Notes: generated from the letters alone by a model not told the origin. DNA of 64,000 nt from Candidatus Gastranaerophilales bacterium (GCA_944325885.1 CALVBT010000002.1:274087-338086); one strand, 5' to 3'. Counted from the first letter of the stretch, positions 52,983 through 62,157 are shown. Translations and numbers: made by a program.

Positions 52983-54377
52983 ATGAAGTATAAAAAATTA
53001 GCTGCAGCACTGATAACAGTAAGTATTTTGACCTCGAATATTGCACCTGCATTTTCTCTGGGCAAAAGCAATAAAAAAGAAGATAAAAAGACAACAAAAA
53101 ATAAACTTATTAAATCTCAGGTAACTGAATATAAATTTGATTATATTAATACTGACTGGTGGAAGGCTTTTAATGATGAATATCTTAACGAATATATCGT
53201 CAAAGCTATTGAAAATAACCATGACTTAAAAATTGCGACTTTGCGTGTTGAACAATACCACCAGATGACAAAAGTCCAGTTGGCAAATGAACTGCCGACT
53301 TTATCAGCAGGTTTTGCTCCTACCGGAATGAAGTTTCCCGGCCAAACCAATACCAGCGGTATGTGGGCATTTCCTGTAATGGCAAGTTACGAAGTGGATT
53401 TGTTTTTGAAAAACAGAGATAAAACACGTGCTGCAAAAAAAGAATGGGAAAAATCAAAAATTGACGAAAGAGCAGCCTATATTTCTATAGCATCTGCTGT
53501 CGGCGGTACGTATTTTAATATTATCAGAGCTGACAAGCTGATTGAATTGCAAAAAGAAATTATAAATGACAGAAAACAAATTTATGAATTAATGGCAGAA
53601 AGAAATAAGGTAGGTCTTACTTCTACGGCTGATATGGTTGCAGCTAACAAGGCTTATGTGGCTGCTACTGCTGATTTGACAGAGTTGGAAAAATCCAGAA
53701 CAACTTTGTTGAACAGTCTGGCGGTTCTTATTGGCGAATCTCCCGTAAATTCCGCTCAATTGAAGAGAATGCCTTATGATGATTCTTATCTGGTAAAAAT
53801 TCCTGAATCTATACCTTCCGAGGTAATTGACCAGCGTCCTGATTATCTGGCTGCAGAAGCTATGGTAGAAAAAGCCGGGATAGATGTTAGAGTTGCCAAA
53901 AAAGAGTTTTTGCCAAAAATTAATCTTATAGGTTTGGTTGCCTTTGGCTCTTCTGCTATGAATACTGCTTTTAACTGGTCTAATATACTCGGTTTGCTGG
54001 GTGCAAGTGCGATGCTTGATTTGTTTGCCGGCGGAAGAAAAGTCGCTAATCTGAAGCTCAAAAAGAACGCATATGAGCAAATTTTGCACGATTACTACAA
54101 CACAAACCTGAAGGCTATCCAAGAGGTTAATGATACGCTTGTTTCTTTAAAACAGGATGACAAAAGATATAAAACAAATCTGAAGGTCTATAATATGGAG
54201 CAGAAGGATTTCGGATATACTACTGCAAAATATGAAGAGGGCCTTATCTCTTACCTCGATTTGCTCCAGAAAAGAGAAAATCTGTTGAGTCTGAACAAAC
54301 GTGTTATATCTGACAAAATCGATTGTAATGTAGATTATATCAGTTTGTACAAGGCTACAGGCACAAAGTTACAATAA
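52983..54377 (+). CDS. TolC-family outer-membrane efflux protein
   Basis: 464 residues from ATG 52983 with CAGGAG upstream. Sec signal peptide MKYKKLAAALITVSILTSNI with AFS, no lipobox cysteine. Then the duplicated OEP repeat: NHDLKIATLRVEQYHQMTKV in the first half, RNKVGLTSTADMVAANKAYV, and in the second IDVRVAKKEFLPKINLIGLV, KDFGYTTAKYEEGLISYLDL. Forms a trimeric outer-membrane channel for RND or ABC exporters. No periplasmic adaptor or pump gene is next to it. Controlled, by inference, by the double operator just upstream. Confidence 0.88.
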   Translation: MKYKKLAAALITVSILTSNIAPAFSLGKSNKKEDKKTTKNKLIKSQVTEYKFDYINTDWWKAFNDEYLNEYIVKAIENNHDLKIATLRVEQYHQMTKVQLANELPTLSAGFAPTGMKFPGQTNTSGMWAFPVMASYEVDLFLKNRDKTRAAKKEWEKSKIDERAAYISIASAVGGTYFNIIRADKLIELQKEIINDRKQIYELMAERNKVGLTSTADMVAANKAYVAATADLTELEKSRTTLLNSLAVLIGESPVNSAQLKRMPYDDSYLVKIPESIPSEVIDQRPDYLAAEAMVEKAGIDVRVAKKEFLPKINLIGLVAFGSSAMNTAFNWSNILGLLGASAMLDLFAGGRKVANLKLKKNAYEQILHDYYNTNLKAIQEVNDTLVSLKQDDKRYKTNLKVYNMEQKDFGYTTAKYEEGLISYLDLLQKRENLLSLNKRVISDKIDCNVDYISLYKATGTKLQ

Positions 54378-54420
54378 TAGGACCACAATAAAACCACACA
54401 CTTCTTATATAAGAATTTTT

Positions 54421-54463
54421 GCCGCAGAATGAACCTCCCTAAAGTTCCATGCGGTATTTTTTT
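54421..54463. terminator. Terminator after the TolC gene
   Basis: CCGCA and TGCGG with inner GAAC/GTTC arms around CTCCCTAAA, followed by ATTTTTTT; serves the TolC gene and, in reverse, the convergent PHP gene. Confidence 0.8.
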
Positions 54464-54468
54464 ATGCT

Positions 54469-55758
54469 TTACATTCTGGAGCAGACGCTTTTTCCGTGAG
54501 AATCCACCCCGCCTGTTGCTTGCAGGCTAAATTTTTCAGCGGATTTGTCTATAATATCCAGAATTTCTTTTGTTACTTTGTTTTTTGAATAAGACTGATA
54601 ATGTTTTTCATAGGCAAATGCTTTGTCTTTTCCGTATTTTTTGTATACGTAAAAGAATTCGTCAAAAAAAATGCTCAAATCACCGTTAACTGCTTTAAGA
54701 TTCAATCTTGCAGGATGCGCTATGCTGATTAGGCCGTATTTCTGCGTGTTTATAAATGACAGTGCATCTTCAAAGTGTGTAAAAGCATTTAACTTGTTGT
54801 GACGGGAGGGATGTGAGTTTTCACATATTTGTTTTCCCAATAGCAGGGCCTTTACCATATAGTCAGGAATTTCCTGCAGTACAAAATTTTCTTTGTTGTT
54901 TGTCAGTTTGTTTAAATATTTTTGCAGAGCGTCTTTGTAGATGTAAAAGTATTTTTCATTATTAAACATACTTTTATACGCATATACGGGTTTTTCATAA
55001 CTTAGTGCTTCATTTTGTATATTGTATTTATTTAGCAGGGCTTTTATGTAGTTGTTGCTTTCTACATAGTGTGCAAAAAGAAGCTTTGCATAGATATATT
55101 TTTTTAGGGGGTGGCTTACTTCGTCTTCTCCCTTAAGTATCATAGGGTGTATTTTTGCTGCTTCATTCAGTGTTAGCTCTATATTTAGTTTATTTGTTAT
55201 GTCCAGTAGCGCACTTTTTAGTTTTTCCAGCGTTTTTTGTGCCAGTTCGAATTTTAGTCTTTTTTTCTTATCAATAAAATTGTTCAATTCTTCGTCAAAG
55301 GGGTTTATGCCGTAAACAAGAGTATGTATATCAAAAGTCGCTGTCTGATTGTCAAAATCAGTGCCGACAGTAGATAGTTCCACACCTGCAACTACTTTAA
55401 TATTTTTGTATTTTTCAGGGTTGCTTGTTAGTATCGGCAAAAGATTTTTTATTCCGTCAAGCGAATCATGGTCTGTTATTGCAACAATAAATTTTTTGCC
55501 GTTCTTTTGCGCAACTTCTGCTGCACTGTCTAATATTTCCTGTGGCGTTGCTATGCCGTCAGAAGCTGTTGTATGAACATGTAAATTGGCACAAAAGTCC
55601 CTGTTATCAATATTATTTATTAGAGGAGAAAATGAGCTTTTATCAAGATTTTGCAGTATGTGTTTGAACTCTTCTTCGCCTGCTATTAAATTTTGCAACG
55701 AAGAATCTGAATGACATAAATGTTTTTTTATTGTATCTTTATATTCCCTATCAAACAT
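54469..55758 (-). CDS. PHP-domain phosphoesterase
   Basis: 429 residues from ATG 55758 (AGG shortly upstream); longer in-frame starts would read through the region divergent to the next gene. PHP metal motifs: ANLHVHTTASDGIATPQEIL, VAITDHDSLDGIKNLL, VVAGVELSTVG, ISIAHPARLNL and TGGVDSHGKS. Members include histidinol phosphatase and RNase AM/YciV-type nucleases; the 200-residue insert between the motifs is unusual and substrate is unknown. Confidence 0.8.
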   Translation of the reverse strand: MFDREYKDTIKKHLCHSDSSLQNLIAGEEEFKHILQNLDKSSFSPLINNIDNRDFCANLHVHTTASDGIATPQEILDSAAEVAQKNGKKFIVAITDHDSLDGIKNLLPILTSNPEKYKNIKVVAGVELSTVGTDFDNQTATFDIHTLVYGINPFDEELNNFIDKKKRLKFELAQKTLEKLKSALLDITNKLNIELTLNEAAKIHPMILKGEDEVSHPLKKYIYAKLLFAHYVESNNYIKALLNKYNIQNEALSYEKPVYAYKSMFNNEKYFYIYKDALQKYLNKLTNNKENFVLQEIPDYMVKALLLGKQICENSHPSRHNKLNAFTHFEDALSFINTQKYGLISIAHPARLNLKAVNGDLSIFFDEFFYVYKKYGKDKAFAYEKHYQSYSKNKVTKEILDIIDKSAEKFSLQATGGVDSHGKSVCSRM

Positions 55759-55836
55759 ACTACCTGCTTTGTAAACAATATTAAACAGAACAAAGAATTT
55801 TAGCAATTTAAACACTTTAGAACAATTAATATTAAT

Positions 55837-56565
55837 ATGAAAATACCCAGCATTAATCAACTGCCGAAACAACCTAACACATTAAAAGATTTGTACAGCA
55901 ATTTTGAAAGGAATTGCCATACAGTTTCTGATTGCAATTTTGCGGAGGTAAAAGATACGTTTCAAAAGTTGAATGCTGAGTATACAAAGCAGGGTTTTGG
56001 AAGACAGTTCTTTTTTAATAGCGAGCAGCTTACGGACAATCTTATTAAAAACGGAAATTTTAGACTTGCTAATATTTTGATTAATGAACTGGGCAAAATT
56101 TACATGAGAATAGGTAAAAACGACCTTGCCGAAAAAACTATTATGCAGTCTATGGATATCAGTACACAGCTTAATGACAATCTTCATGTGCTGGCAAGGT
56201 TAAGTGATTTGGAAATACTGTATAAAAAATCCGGTAACAGAAAAAGATTGTTTCAGATTTTGCACGACAAAAAACAATGTGCTAAAGATATCATAAATGA
56301 CTATGATAACTGTGTAAAAAACTTTCAGTCACTCCATAGAGAGCCTGCCAGTCTGGATGCAGTAAAAAAACAGCTCGCCTATACCTACTCAGGTCTTGCT
56401 GATTTGCTTATGCATTCAAAACCCAAAGACAGCCTCAAACTTACACAAAAAGCAAAAGAAATCTACGATGAACTTGGTCAGCAAAAGGAAGCTGAGTATC
56501 TTAAAATAAAAATCGGGATTATAGAAAGATATATAAAAAAGAAAGCCAATAAAACAAAAATGTGA
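55837..56565 (+). CDS. TPR-like helical protein
   Basis: 242 residues, no signal peptide. Residues about 60-225 form helical hairpins of TPR type: NFRLANILINELGKIYMRIG, KNDLAEKTIMQSMDIST, LAYTYSGLADLLMHSKPKDS, KAKEIYDELGQQKEAEYLKI. No recognised family beyond that. Starts 78 bases from the divergent PHP gene and ends 12 bases before the dehydrogenase gene, so possibly an operon with it. Weak ribosome site before ATG. Confidence 0.65.
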   Translation: MKIPSINQLPKQPNTLKDLYSNFERNCHTVSDCNFAEVKDTFQKLNAEYTKQGFGRQFFFNSEQLTDNLIKNGNFRLANILINELGKIYMRIGKNDLAEKTIMQSMDISTQLNDNLHVLARLSDLEILYKKSGNRKRLFQILHDKKQCAKDIINDYDNCVKNFQSLHREPASLDAVKKQLAYTYSGLADLLMHSKPKDSLKLTQKAKEIYDELGQQKEAEYLKIKIGIIERYIKKKANKTKM

Positions 56566-56577
56566 TATCCTTGTTGT

Positions 56578-57615
56578 ATGAAAGCACTGGTATATAAAGA
56601 TTTGAATTCTATACAGCTGGAGGATAGACCTTATCCGTCAATTTCGGCTCCGCAAGATGCCATTGTTAAGGTCACAATGTCTTCTATTTGCACAAGTGAC
56701 TTGCATATAATAAATGGAGCTGTGCCCAAAGCTAAGAAAAACACTGTACTCGGGCATGAATTTGTCGGCGAAGTTGTAGAGGTTGGCTCTTCTGTATCTT
56801 CTTTAAAAGTCGGTGACAGAGTCAGCGCAAACTGTGAAACTTTTTGCGGTGAGTGCTGGTTTTGCAAACGAGGTTTTATTAACAACTGCATAAATGGCGG
56901 CTGGCAAATCGGATGTTCTATAGACGGATGTCAGGCAGAATATGTAAGAGTTCCATTTGCTGATAACGGTCTTACTGTTATTCCGGAAGGTGTCAGTTAT
57001 AAAAATGCGCTGTTTGTCGGTGATATTTTATCAAGCGGATATTTCGGTGCAGAGCTGTGTAATATTGCGCAGGGGGATACTGTTGCAGTAATTGGCTGCG
57101 GCCCTGTCGGTATGTGTTCTATGATTTGCGCAAGGCTGCTCGGCGCAAACAATATTATTGCTATAGATGTAGATGATAAGAGGTTGAACATCGTAAAAGA
57201 CAAGAATCTTGCTGATGTGACCATAAATCCTTTATATGACGATGTAGAAAATATTGTTGCGGAAAAAACTAATGGCAGGGGAGCTGACGGTGTAATAGAG
57301 GCTGCTGGCGGAAAAGATACTTTTGAATGTGCATGGAAAATTGCCCGCCCGAATAGTGTTGTTGCTGTGGTAGCTATGTATGAATCTGCTCAAATACTTC
57401 CTTTGCCTGATATGTACGGAAAAAATCTTATCTTTAAAACAGGCGGTGTTGATGCTATACACTGTACAAAGCTTTTGGATTATATAGCAAGCGGCAAAAT
57501 AAATACTGATTTTTTGATATCAAAAACAATAAAACTTGATGATATTGTCGAGGGGTATAAACTTTTTAGCAATAAAGAAAACAATATATTAAAAATTGCT
57601 GTAACTTATGACTAG
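56578..57615 (+). CDS. Zinc-dependent alcohol dehydrogenase
   Basis: 345 residues, complete MDR fold. Catalytic zinc ligands in SSICTSDLHI and GHEFVGEVVEVG, structural-zinc region NCETFCGECWFCKRGFINNC, NAD site AVIGCGPVGMCSMICARLLG. The GGWQIGCSIDGCQAEYVRVP segment and 345-residue length fit the secondary alcohol / isopropanol-dehydrogenase branch. Would reduce aldehydes or ketones during fermentation, consistent with hydF. Confidence 0.88.
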   Translation: MKALVYKDLNSIQLEDRPYPSISAPQDAIVKVTMSSICTSDLHIINGAVPKAKKNTVLGHEFVGEVVEVGSSVSSLKVGDRVSANCETFCGECWFCKRGFINNCINGGWQIGCSIDGCQAEYVRVPFADNGLTVIPEGVSYKNALFVGDILSSGYFGAELCNIAQGDTVAVIGCGPVGMCSMICARLLGANNIIAIDVDDKRLNIVKDKNLADVTINPLYDDVENIVAEKTNGRGADGVIEAAGGKDTFECAWKIARPNSVVAVVAMYESAQILPLPDMYGKNLIFKTGGVDAIHCTKLLDYIASGKINTDFLISKTIKLDDIVEGYKLFSNKENNILKIAVTYD

Positions 57616-57622
57616 TTCTGTA

Positions 57623-58471
57623 TTATTTTGATATGCTGATTATAAGTGTATCAGTTTTGCGAAACAGTTTTAAAATTGTCTTATAAATCGGGTCAAATAT
57701 ATTGAAAAACTTCCATTTTAAATGCCCGCCTTTGTCCCCTTTTATGAGCCAGTAGAGATGGTTTGCCAGTCCGTATCTTTGAATTGGTTTTATATAGTTA
57801 ATTTTTATACCTGCTTTTTTTAGCATTATTTTTAGTGACTTTTCATTAAAAGCGTACAGGTGGCATCTCCAGTGTGTAAAATTTGCAAATTTGCTGCATT
57901 TGTAAATAGAAAGCAGTGCATCATCAGCGTTTGGAACTTCTATTATAATCTCTCCGTTGTCTTTTAAATAAGTAAGCAGTTCTTGAAGGGCTGCTACAGG
58001 GTCTTTTAAGTGTTCTAATACGTGGAACATTGTGATTATATCGAACTTTTTGTCTATGTCGTTTAGTGATTTGAACACCTTTAGGTTGTTTTTTTTGAAA
58101 TGGTTTTCAAGTGAGTCTTGCCGTTCTATTCCGTACACATCTGCATAATTTTTAGCCAGATTAAGAAAACCTCCTGCTCCACAGCCAAAATCCAGCAGTG
58201 CTTTTCCATTAATATGTTTTTTTAAAAATTTAAAACGTCTTTCATCATCAGGTTTGCAGTTTTGCAGCCATTTATCGATATTGAAGCTGGTTCCGTGCAT
58301 CTTGCCGCTGTCATAGAAACTTTCGTCTATGTGGTCAAACGATGACAGAAACATAAGCGTACAATTATTACATTTTAGTACCTTTAATTCTTTAGAATCA
58401 CGTAGTTTGTAGCCTGTATCGGATAAATCACTGCTGCCGCAGATATAGCACTTGTTGTTAAATTTGTTCAT
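57623..58471 (-). CDS. SAM-dependent methyltransferase with N-terminal zinc ribbon
   Basis: 282 residues from ATG 58471; a TTG 18 bases upstream is possible. The N-terminal zinc ribbon CYICGSSDL and KCNNCTLMF (Cys-x2-Cys twice) precedes a class I Rossmann methyltransferase with ALLDFGCGAGGFLNLAKNYA and the post-motif II FHVLEHLKDPVAALQELLTY. The combination is typical of sugar and small-metabolite C-methyltransferases used in surface glycan or antibiotic-like sugar pathways. Convergent with the upstream dehydrogenase. Confidence 0.8.
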   Translation of the reverse strand: MNKFNNKCYICGSSDLSDTGYKLRDSKELKVLKCNNCTLMFLSSFDHIDESFYDSGKMHGTSFNIDKWLQNCKPDDERRFKFLKKHINGKALLDFGCGAGGFLNLAKNYADVYGIERQDSLENHFKKNNLKVFKSLNDIDKKFDIITMFHVLEHLKDPVAALQELLTYLKDNGEIIIEVPNADDALLSIYKCSKFANFTHWRCHLYAFNEKSLKIMLKKAGIKINYIKPIQRYGLANHLYWLIKGDKGGHLKWKFFNIFDPIYKTILKLFRKTDTLIISISK

Positions 58472-58662
58472 AGGTTTATTAAACAACACTTTGTCGGTAG
58501 ATTCAATTTTTATTAAATGTATTGCAAATGATTACTGAATGAAATATGCAACAAATTTCTCTAATCTTTAGTAACAAATTTTATTTTTATAGCAAATTTA
58601 TTTTTTTTTATTATTTAAAAATTATAAAGTGTTTTATATTAATAGAAATAGTAGAGGTAATA

Positions 58663-59172
58663 ATGCTTAATCCAATTCAACCAAATTTTGCTATAAAACC
58701 TAATCTACAAAGAAGAAATAATATTTCTTTTGGAACAAAAATTGACCCTGACTTAAAAGATTTTGTTAATGGTTTAGTACGAAGTGAAGAAATTTACCCT
58801 AAGACACTCGATTTATTATCAAAAATCGAAAATGATGGTCAACCCGGAAAATTATTTATTGAAGCCGGAAAAATAGTATTGAAAATAAAAGATCTTCCAA
58901 TACCTATAGATGAATATCTTAATGCTACAACACCAGAGGTATTAAAGGCATTAAAGAAATTAGACTATATTGAAAATCTGGATATCGTTAAAGGTAAAAG
59001 ATTCTATAGAATGGTAGAAGAGTCTTCAATAAATAATCCCGGTGGGCGATATTGCTTTGATAAGTATGAATTTTATAATTCTTTAAATCCAGATCGTATA
59101 AAGAATATACAAGAATCTGCTAAAAAATTAGTAGATGAATATATAGTTGCTAGTTTTTCTGAGTTTTTATAA
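58663..59172 (+). CDS. Small SFG-motif protein of unknown function
   Basis: 169 residues from ATG 58663, preceded by AGAGG; the in-frame ATG at 58546 lies upstream in low-complexity sequence and is rejected. N terminus MLNPIQPNFAIKPNLQRRNN then ISFGTKIDPD (F23-G24) carries the F-G motif discussed in the findings. The rest is a helical/beta globular domain with no recognised family. Stands alone before a tRNA cluster region. Confidence 0.6.
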   Translation: MLNPIQPNFAIKPNLQRRNNISFGTKIDPDLKDFVNGLVRSEEIYPKTLDLLSKIENDGQPGKLFIEAGKIVLKIKDLPIPIDEYLNATTPEVLKALKKLDYIENLDIVKGKRFYRMVEESSINNPGGRYCFDKYEFYNSLNPDRIKNIQESAKKLVDEYIVASFSEFL

Positions 59173-59183
59173 TCTATAAAAAA

Positions 59184-59353
59184 AAATAAAAATACCCCGG
59201 ATTGGACTCGCTTGAGCTGTTGGCGAGCAACACGAGCCATACAGATCAGGATGCTCGAAGAGTAGAACCAGTGAGGATTTTCCAACAGAAAATCCGAATC
59301 GTGAGAGTCCTGAAAATATTATTTTCAAATAAAAATACCCCGGATTGGACTCG
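59184..59353. repeat. 27-base direct repeat from the tRNA-Arg 3' end flanking a structured spacer
   Basis: The 27 bases at 59184-59210 recur at 59327-59353, the second inside the 3' half of tRNA-Arg(CCT). The 116-base spacer contains GGATTTTC/GAAAATCC (59275-59282, 59288-59295), CGAGC/GCTCG (59233-59237, 59253-59257) and is closed by GGACTC/GAGTCC (59204-59209, 59305-59310). Confidence 0.7.
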
Positions 59354-59409
59354 AACCAACGACGCACAGCTTAGGACGCTATCGCTCTATCCAACTGAGC
59401 TACCGGGGC
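59336..59409 (-). tRNA. tRNA-Arg (anticodon CCT)
   Basis: 74 bases on the minus strand with a full cloverleaf: GCCCCGG acceptor, GCTC/GAGC D stem, anticodon stem ATAGC/GCTGT with loop GTCCTAA (CCT at 34-36), GTTGG/CCAAT T stem with TTCGAGT loop, discriminator A. Reads AGG. The encoded 3' CCA is not present. Confidence 0.95.
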
Positions 59410-59536
59410 ATTATGCTTAGGACATTATGCCTTGCGCTTATTATTCTATAACAAACAATATCAAATTTTAACAATTATTCTGTTTTATATCCATCCGATG
59501 AATAGAAATTTGCAGCCAATCTAATAACATTAATGT

Positions 59537-60253
59537 ATGAAAAGATTATTAATGTTATTTGCAATACTTTTGTTAGTTTCTTATCCTGTCTATTCTGCAG
59601 ACTGCAATTGTCAGGAACAGATTCTCTCAGAGCAGCATATGTTTTCTGAAAAGAATGCACCCTGCGACAAGGTTGTTGTCACGAACTTGCGCAATATAAT
59701 CTGTAAAGGAAATGTTTTTCAGATAGTTTTTGACTGCAAATTCTGGTCAGATAAGCAAAAAGCCGGCGATAGAGTCAATTTTACTGTTCCGGAAGCTATT
59801 TATACGCAGGAAGGTACTTTGCTCATTCCGGCATGTTCAAAAGTAGTAGGTACTGTTTTAAAAATAGAAAAACCAAGAGTCTTTAATAAAAATGCAAGAG
59901 TGTATTTTAAATTTGAATGTATAGTATTTCCTGACGGCTCAGCAATGGCAATGTCCGCAAAACCATTTACAAAAGACGGTACTTTAAAAGAAGGCCCGTG
60001 GATGACAGCAGGAAAATTGGCTGCCTCGACTGTTGGGCTGGGTGTTGCAGGTGCAGGGGCAGGTGTTGGCTTTGCTTTTATTCCAAATCCCGCCAAAATC
60101 GGTACAGGTCTGGCTATAGGTATACCAATAGGATGCAGTGTAGGGCTTATTACTGGGCTGGTAACTCCGGGGCTAAAATACCACGCAAAAGCAGGAGAAT
60201 CTATAAAACTAATCTTGTGTGATGATTTGTGTCTTTGTAAACCGAAAAATTAA
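59537..60253 (+). CDS. Secreted glycine-zipper protein
   Basis: 238 residues with a Sec signal peptide (MKRLLMLFAILLLVSYPVYS). A compact domain (about 40-140; LLIPACSKVVGTVLKIEKPR) resembles the small beta-barrel found in type IV/conjugation TraB/TrbI-like proteins. A Gly/Ala glycine-zipper stretch follows (about 165-205; TVGLGVAGAGAGVGFAFIPN). Ends with a cysteine pair (CDDLCLCK). Likely an envelope protein; function unknown. Weak ribosome site, 120 bases from the tRNA. Confidence 0.6.
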   Translation: MKRLLMLFAILLLVSYPVYSADCNCQEQILSEQHMFSEKNAPCDKVVVTNLRNIICKGNVFQIVFDCKFWSDKQKAGDRVNFTVPEAIYTQEGTLLIPACSKVVGTVLKIEKPRVFNKNARVYFKFECIVFPDGSAMAMSAKPFTKDGTLKEGPWMTAGKLAASTVGLGVAGAGAGVGFAFIPNPAKIGTGLAIGIPIGCSVGLITGLVTPGLKYHAKAGESIKLILCDDLCLCKPKN

Positions 60254-60332
60254 TTTTATAAAAATGCTTGCCTTAGAGCTGCTATCAAATAGTAAAATAT
60301 ATTTGTTAGCAGTATAAGAAGGAATAACAGGC

Positions 60333-62096
60333 ATGATTTTAGATAAAGTAAACAATCCTGCAGATTTAAAACAGCTCTCTATTGCTGATTTGAACAAGTT
60401 GGCTGACGAAATGAGAGATTTGATTATAAAAAAAGTGAACACAACCGGCGGACACATGGGGCCAAATCTTGGCATAATCGAAGCTACTATAGCTATGCAT
60501 TATGTTTTCAATTCTCCTGTTGACAAGATTGTTTTTGATGTATCTCACCAGTGTTACCCTCACAAGATACTAACAGGCCGTAAAGAAGGTTTTACAAATC
60601 CTGACTTGTATTATAAATACACAGGTTACACAGCACCGGAAGAAAGCGCACATGACTTGTTTAAGGTAGGACATACGTCTACTTCAGTAAGTCTTGCTAC
60701 AGGTGTTGCAAAAGCAAGAGATTTGAAAAATGAAAAATATAACGTAATTGCATTGATTGGTGACGGTTCATTAAGCGGCGGCGAAGCTTTTGAAGGTTTT
60801 GATAATGCAGCTGTACTCGGCACTAATATGATAATTCTCGTAAATGACAATGATATGTCTATCGCAGAAAACCATGGCGGTTTGTATTCAAACTTAAAAC
60901 TTTTGAGAGAAACGAGCGGTAAAGCAGAATGCAATTTCTTTAAATCTCTCGGCTTTGAGTATATATATGCAGAAGACGGCAACAATATAGAAAAAATGAT
61001 TGAGGTATTTAATAAGGTAAAAGATACGACTCATCCTGTTGTTGTTCATATGCGTACAATAAAAGGGCATGGTCTTCCTGTCGCAGAGCAGAACAAAGAA
61101 AGATTCCACTGGATAGTACCGGGAATGCTTGATGAAAACAATGAACTGGCAGAAATGAATTTTTCTGATGCTCCTACTTATGAATCCGTGACCAAAGATT
61201 TTATTTTAAACAAAGTTCAGCAGGACAGTACTGTTATAGCTGTTTCTGCTGCAACACCTGGTGCTTACGGGTTCACTAAAGATTTTAGGGATAAACTTGG
61301 TAAAAACTATACTGATGTCGGTATCGCAGAAGAGCATGCCGTTGCTTATGCGTCCGCACTTGCAAAAAGCGGTGCAAAACCAATATTGTCTTTGTTAAGC
61401 TCTTTTGTACAGAGAACTTATGACCAGCTGTCACAGGATTTGTGTTTGAACAATTCTCCTGTTACTATGTTGATTTACTGGGGCGGTATCTCCGGTGCTG
61501 ATGCTACTCACTTAGGCTCCTTTGATATTCCTTTGATATCTAATATCCCTAATATTGTGTATCTTGCTCCGACTTGCAAAGAAGAATACCTCAAAATGCT
61601 TGATTGGTCTGTTCAACAAACACAATATCCTGTAGCAATAAGAGTTCCTTCTTCAAACCTTGATGAAACAGGAATTGAAGATAAAACAGATTATTCTGTA
61701 TTGAACAGATATTCTCTTGTAGAAGAGGGTAAAAAAGTGGCTATAGTGGGTCTGGGTACTTTCTTTAAACTTGCTAAAGAGGTAAAAGACCATATTAAAA
61801 ATGAAATGGGAATAGATGCTACTTTAATAAATCCTAAATTTATAACAGGTTTGGATAAAGATTTGCTGAACAAATTAAAAGCTGATCACTCTGTTGTTAT
61901 AACTCTAGAAGACGGTGAGCTAAACGGGGGATTCGGTGAGAAAATTGCAAGCTTTTACGGCAATTCTGATATGAAGGTGCTGAACTATGGTGCTTTAAAA
62001 GAATTTACTGACAGAGTACCTCTTGACGAACTTTATACAAGATACAGATTGAAAAAAGAGTTGATTCTTGACGATTTAAGAGCTGCTCTCAAGTAA
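60333..62096 (+). CDS. dxs: 1-deoxy-D-xylulose-5-phosphate synthase, short type
   Basis: 587 residues, about 35 shorter than E. coli DXS. TPP site VIALIGDGSLSGGEAFEGFD with NDNDMSIAENHGGLYSNLKL, and VFDVSHQCYPHKILTGRKEG, KVGHTSTSVSLATGVAKARD are DXS hallmarks; the pyrimidine domain has VGIAEEHAVAYASALAKSGA and QRTYDQLSQDLCLNNSPVTM. The shortened linker and HTSTSV/LYSNLKLL wording resemble the short DXS type I know from Firmicutes. Makes DXP for isoprenoids and thiamine/PLP precursors. AAGGAATA upstream of ATG; a MerR gene follows 49 bases later. Confidence 0.85.
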   Translation: MILDKVNNPADLKQLSIADLNKLADEMRDLIIKKVNTTGGHMGPNLGIIEATIAMHYVFNSPVDKIVFDVSHQCYPHKILTGRKEGFTNPDLYYKYTGYTAPEESAHDLFKVGHTSTSVSLATGVAKARDLKNEKYNVIALIGDGSLSGGEAFEGFDNAAVLGTNMIILVNDNDMSIAENHGGLYSNLKLLRETSGKAECNFFKSLGFEYIYAEDGNNIEKMIEVFNKVKDTTHPVVVHMRTIKGHGLPVAEQNKERFHWIVPGMLDENNELAEMNFSDAPTYESVTKDFILNKVQQDSTVIAVSAATPGAYGFTKDFRDKLGKNYTDVGIAEEHAVAYASALAKSGAKPILSLLSSFVQRTYDQLSQDLCLNNSPVTMLIYWGGISGADATHLGSFDIPLISNIPNIVYLAPTCKEEYLKMLDWSVQQTQYPVAIRVPSSNLDETGIEDKTDYSVLNRYSLVEEGKKVAIVGLGTFFKLAKEVKDHIKNEMGIDATLINPKFITGLDKDLLNKLKADHSVVITLEDGELNGGFGEKIASFYGNSDMKVLNYGALKEFTDRVPLDELYTRYRLKKELILDDLRAALK

Positions 62097-62115
62097 AATA
62101 ATTTTATGCTACAAT

Positions 62116-62157
62116 TATGGTATACAAAATATAGGATGAACTATTATGTATACCATA
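62116..62157 (+). promoter_or_regulatory. Inverted repeat enclosing the MerR ribosome site
   Basis: TATGGTATAC (62116-62125) and GTATACCATA (62148-62157) pair perfectly over ten bases. The loop holds the AGGATG ribosome site, and the start codon sits at the stem base. May be a protein operator at the promoter or an mRNA structure affecting translation. Confidence 0.45.

Noticed and set aside
59202..59420. Open frame across tRNA-Arg(CCT) and its duplicated end
   Set aside because: The sequence is explained by the tRNA and the repeat; such frames are common annotation artefacts.
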